The notes below the pieces were generated by a model. That model saw only the letters and a program-made list of their open reading frames with translations. It made no database searches and was not told the DNA's origin. The translations under genes and the position numbers were made by a program. This document shows, in pieces, positions 61,453 to 64,000 of a stretch of DNA of 64,000 nt. Numbering within the stretch: position 1 is the first letter of the stretch; each line of letters starts with the position of its first letter. Origin of the DNA: Sphaerisporangium sp. TRM90804 (GTDB taxonomy: Bacteria > Actinomycetota > Actinomycetes > Streptosporangiales > Streptosporangiaceae); the NCBI RefSeq assembly GCF_029846175.1, contig NZ_JARWAC010000035.1, forward strand, positions 1 to 64,000. Reading direction: 5' to 3'.

Positions 61453-62597
61453 GTCCCCACCGGCACCTTCGCGGCCGGAAGGGTGATCGACACGCGGAGG
61501 CCGCCCTCCGGCCGGGCGAGCAGGGCGAGCCGGCCGCCGTGGGCGGCGGCCACGGCCGCCACGATCGACAGGCCCAGGCCCGAGGAGCCGGTGCGCTCGC
61601 CGCCGAGCCGCTCGAAGGGCCGCGCCAGCCGCTCGACCGTCCGCTGGTCGAGGACCGGCCCGCCGGTTTCGACGACCAGTGCCGTCTCCCGCGCGTTCGC
61701 GTACCCGGTGATCTCGATCCATCCGCCGCTCTCGTTATGGGTCACGGCGTTGTCGACGACGTTGCCCACCAGCCGCGCCAGCAGCGCCGGGCTGCCCACG
61801 GTCGCCGTAGCCGGCGGCACGTCCACCGTCAGACGCAGCCCCTTCCGCCGGACGTCCGCCGACCTTTCCCGCAGTGCGGAGTCCGTCAGGTCGCCGAGGT
61901 CGACCGGCGCGGCGTCGGCCAGCGCGCCGTGCTGCGCCCGGGCCAGCACGAGGAACCCGTCGAGCAGGTGGTCGACCCGGTCGAGTTGCGGGCGCAGGCG
62001 GGCCGCGAGCGCCACCGTCGAGGCGGCGGGGTCGGGCTTGGCGACCGCGACGTCCAGCGACGCCCGCATCGTCGCCAGCGGCGTACGCAGCTCATGGGAG
62101 GCGTTGGCGACGAAACGCCTCTGCGCGGTGAACGACGCCTCAAGCCGTCCGAGCAGCTCGTCGATGGTGTCGGCGAGGTCCTTCACCTCGTCCGCCGGAC
62201 CGGTGACGGCCAGCCGTCGATCCAGGCTGTCGGCGGAGATGCGCCGGGTGGCGGCCGCGATGAGCCGCAGCGGCCGCAGGACACGCTTGGCCAGTATCCG
62301 GCCGAGCAGCACCGAGACGACCGCCATCACGATCAGCGCCAGCAGCGAGCCGACCAGCAGCTGGCGAGACTGCTGCGTATGCGCCTCGGCCAGTTGGTTC
62401 TCCAACTGCCAGACGCGTAGTTGCGCCGCGCTGACGCCGCCCTGGCCGGGGAGGTCTCTCGCCGGGACGACGTCGCGCCAACTGCTGCCGGAGAGTAGGA
62501 AGGCCAGGCCCAGCAGCCCGGCGCCCGACAGGAGGAACACCACGGCGTACAACATCGTGAACCGTGCTTTCACCGTCCCGTTTCGCAGCCCGATCAT
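61449..62597 (-). CDS. HAMP-type sensor histidine kinase
   Basis: 382 aa from ATG 62597. Two membrane helices (MLYAVVFLLSGAGLLGLAFLL, about 13-33; LLVGSLLALIVMAVVSVLLG, about 78-97) bracket a 45-residue extracytoplasmic loop. HAMP domain (AKRVLRPLRLIAAATRRISA), HisKA with phospho-His in VANASHELRTPLATMRASLD, N box LVGNVVDNAVTHN and G box GSSGLGLSIVAAVAAAHGG. Partner of the OmpR regulator; divergent from the membrane protein gene at 62684, a plausible target. Confidence 0.95.
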   Translation of the reverse strand: MIGLRNGTVKARFTMLYAVVFLLSGAGLLGLAFLLSGSSWRDVVPARDLPGQGGVSAAQLRVWQLENQLAEAHTQQSRQLLVGSLLALIVMAVVSVLLGRILAKRVLRPLRLIAAATRRISADSLDRRLAVTGPADEVKDLADTIDELLGRLEASFTAQRRFVANASHELRTPLATMRASLDVAVAKPDPAASTVALAARLRPQLDRVDHLLDGFLVLARAQHGALADAAPVDLGDLTDSALRERSADVRRKGLRLTVDVPPATATVGSPALLARLVGNVVDNAVTHNESGGWIEITGYANARETALVVETGGPVLDQRTVERLARPFERLGGERTGSSGLGLSIVAAVAAAHGGRLALLARPEGGLRVSITLPAAKVPVGT

Positions 62598-62670
62598 GTT
62601 GCCAGCATGCCCTGGGAAACCTAACAACAGCATGACGGCGCCGGTTCGGGTCGTGTCACGCGCCCATCCG

Positions 62671-62676
62671 TAGAAC
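62671..62676 (+). promoter_or_regulatory. -10 box for leaderless mRNA of the last gene
   Basis: TAGAAC, 7 nt before ATG 62684. Confidence 0.5.
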
Positions 62677-62683
62677 CGACGGC

Positions 62684-64000
62684 ATGTCGACCACCGAACT
62701 CCTCCGGGCTGAATGGGCCGCGTTCCGCCGTCCGGGACGTCTGATCGCCCTGGCCGTCGCGGCCCTCACCGTCATCGGACTTGGTCTGCTGTCAACGCTC
62801 AACATGCACACGTCCTGCCCGGGGCCCTGCCCGGCCGTGCCCGTCGCCGATGACGGCTCCATCGTCAGTGACCAGTTCTGGTTCCTCCATCGTGACCTGG
62901 GTCGCGAGGGCGGCATCACCGTCCGGATGACCTCGATGACCGGGACGATCACCTATCCACCGCCGGAACACGATCGGATCGTGTCCGGGTTGGTGCCGTG
63001 GGCGAAGGCCGGGATCATCGTCAAGGACGGCGTGCGGCAGGGGTCGCGGTACGCGGCGCTCATGATGACCGGCGGCCACGGTGTTCGCTTCCAGCACGAC
63101 TACCGGCATGACGTCGCCGGTAGCGCTGGGGGCGTCTCGGCGCGGGCCCCGCGCTGGCTGCGCCTGACCCGCTCGGGCGACGTGATCACCGGCTCCGAGT
63201 CCGCCGACGGCAGCCGGTGGCGCACCGTCGCGACCGCGACGCTCGACGGGCTGCCGGACACCGTGCGGGTCGGCCTCTTCGCCGCCTCCCCCGGCGATCT
63301 CACGCTCCGCGAGGTCGGGCTCGGCGGCGCGATCGAGGAGGTCCGGTTCACCCAGGCCGTCGGCGTCTTCGACGACGTCACCGTCGAGGGCGGCGCCACC
63401 GGCGGGTGGGACAGCGACTCGGTGGGCGAGATGAACCACACCGACTGGGAGAGACTCCACCACGCGTCGGGAGCCGTGGAGAAGGACGGTGTCATCACGA
63501 TCAGCGGCACCGGCGACATCGGGCCGCTCGGCGAGGGGGGTGTACGTGGCGTCGAGACCACGCTGCCCGGCCTGCCTTTCGCGCTGATCATCGTGGTCGT
63601 CGCCGCGGCCCGCTACGGCACCCGCACGGCCGGCGAGACGGCGTCCCGGCAGGTGATCGTCGCTCGGGCACTCGTACTCGCCGGGGCCGGCTTCGTCACC
63701 GGTCTGGTCGCGGTCGGCGTCGTCCTGCCGGCGGGCATGGCGAGCCTGCGAGCAAGCGGCGTCGTGGTGCCGTCGCCGCCATTGCTCACCGGCGTTCGGG
63801 TGGTCGTCGGGCTCGCGGCGGTGCTCGCGCTGTGCGCCGTCCTCGCGTACGGGCTCGGCGTGCGGCTGCGGCGCGGCGGGCCTGCGATCCTCGCCGGGGT
63901 GTCGCTGATCGTCCTGCCCTATGTCGTCACGGCGTTCCCGCTGCTCCCCGACGCGGTCTCCGACTGGCTGCTGCGACTCACGCCGGCCGCCGCCTTCGCG
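62684..64000 (+). CDS. large membrane protein with extracytoplasmic domain, ABC-2 permease-like; 3' truncated by window
   Basis: 439 codons, open to the last base. MSTTELLRAEWAAFRRPGRL is the cytoplasmic start typical of ABC-2-type permeases, followed by a helix (LIALAVAALTVIGLGLLSTL). Residues about 45-295 form an extracytoplasmic domain (ADDGSIVSDQFWFLHRD, WLRLTRSGDVITGSESADGS, TVRVGLFAAS) resembling DUF1349/LamG-like beta-sandwiches. Then helices resume (LPFALIIVVVAARYG, VLAGAGFVTGLVAVGVVLPAG, LAAVLALCAVLAYGLG, LAGVSLIVLPYVVTAFPLL). Probably the permease of an exporter whose ATPase gene lies beyond the window; divergent from a two-component system. Confidence 0.75.
   Translation, partial: MSTTELLRAEWAAFRRPGRLIALAVAALTVIGLGLLSTLNMHTSCPGPCPAVPVADDGSIVSDQFWFLHRDLGREGGITVRMTSMTGTITYPPPEHDRIVSGLVPWAKAGIIVKDGVRQGSRYAALMMTGGHGVRFQHDYRHDVAGSAGGVSARAPRWLRLTRSGDVITGSESADGSRWRTVATATLDGLPDTVRVGLFAASPGDLTLREVGLGGAIEEVRFTQAVGVFDDVTVEGGATGGWDSDSVGEMNHTDWERLHHASGAVEKDGVITISGTGDIGPLGEGGVRGVETTLPGLPFALIIVVVAAARYGTRTAGETASRQVIVARALVLAGAGFVTGLVAVGVVLPAGMASLRASGVVVPSPPLLTGVRVVVGLAAVLALCAVLAYGLGVRLRRGGPAILAGVSLIVLPYVVTAFPLLPDAVSDWLLRLTPAAAFA

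Overview
This 64 kb window is high-GC, mostly divergently organised actinobacterial chromosome. Several blocks point to a filamentous actinomycete of the Streptosporangiaceae type (inference from gene order and composition, not from a database search). One is a syntenic core resembling the M. tuberculosis Rv0991c-Rv0996 region: FmdB zinc ribbon, 5-FTHF cyclo-ligase, galU, glp/moeA, an acetyltransferase and a GlpR/SepX-type membrane protein. Others are SARP-family and LacI-family regulators, an S33 tripeptidyl aminopeptidase-like hydrolase, a DUF5997 gene, and many leaderless genes with an actinobacterial TANNNT -10 box 6-7 nt before the start codon.

Layout. 1-9927: the 3' part of a giant surface-type protein with 28 DUF11-like repeats of about 345 bp. 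10.0-13.6 kb: a small lipoprotein, a TetR/quinone-oxidoreductase pair with twin 19-bp operators, and an SGNH esterase. 13.65-20.7 kb: a sugar-uptake locus (substrate-binding protein and two permeases leftward; GH3 glycosidase and LacI regulator rightward) with matching palindromic operators in the shared intergenic region, resembling Streptomyces xylobiose (bxl) loci. 20.7-26.3 kb: a HAD phosphatase, then an operon of HtrA-like protease, MoxR ATPase, DUF58 protein and two VWA membrane proteins, with two mini-ORFs at its junctions. 26.3-35.1 kb: small regulator/enzyme pairs (hydrolase/AraC, reductase/LysR, S33 hydrolase, GntR plus membrane protein, cyclase, DUF1905). 35.1-38.2 kb: an unassigned secreted protein behind two 17-bp palindromes. 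38.2-40.2 kb: tRNA-Arg and a G/T-skewed, repeat-bearing stretch. 40.2-43.7 kb: VanY-type carboxypeptidase, SAF protein, MTA phosphorylase, and an FmdB zinc-ribbon gene behind a near-consensus CIRCE element. 43.7-44.4 kb: direct repeats and a G-rich satellite. 44.4-52.98 kb: antiporter, LCP ligase, cyclo-ligase, then galU-glp-moaC-mog-GNAT-glpR and tRNA-Ala. 52.98-59.55 kb: a two-component system, a DUF6326 protein, a VanX-like dipeptidase, a large SARP regulator and an FG-GAP fragment, bounded by the tRNA-Ala gene and a degenerate copy of its 3' half, so possibly a decayed integrative element. 59.6-64 kb: divergent LysR-type sensor/DUF5997 pair, an OmpR two-component system and a membrane protein running off the end.

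Co-operating sets: the sugar importer and its intracellular glycosidase under one LacI repressor; MoxR/DUF58/VWA proteins as a membrane-associated chaperone-type module; Glp and GlpR, known in Corynebacterium as an FtsZ-linked cell-division pair; and the CIRCE-controlled FmdB protein as a likely HrcA-regulated stress chaperone (Ruc-like).
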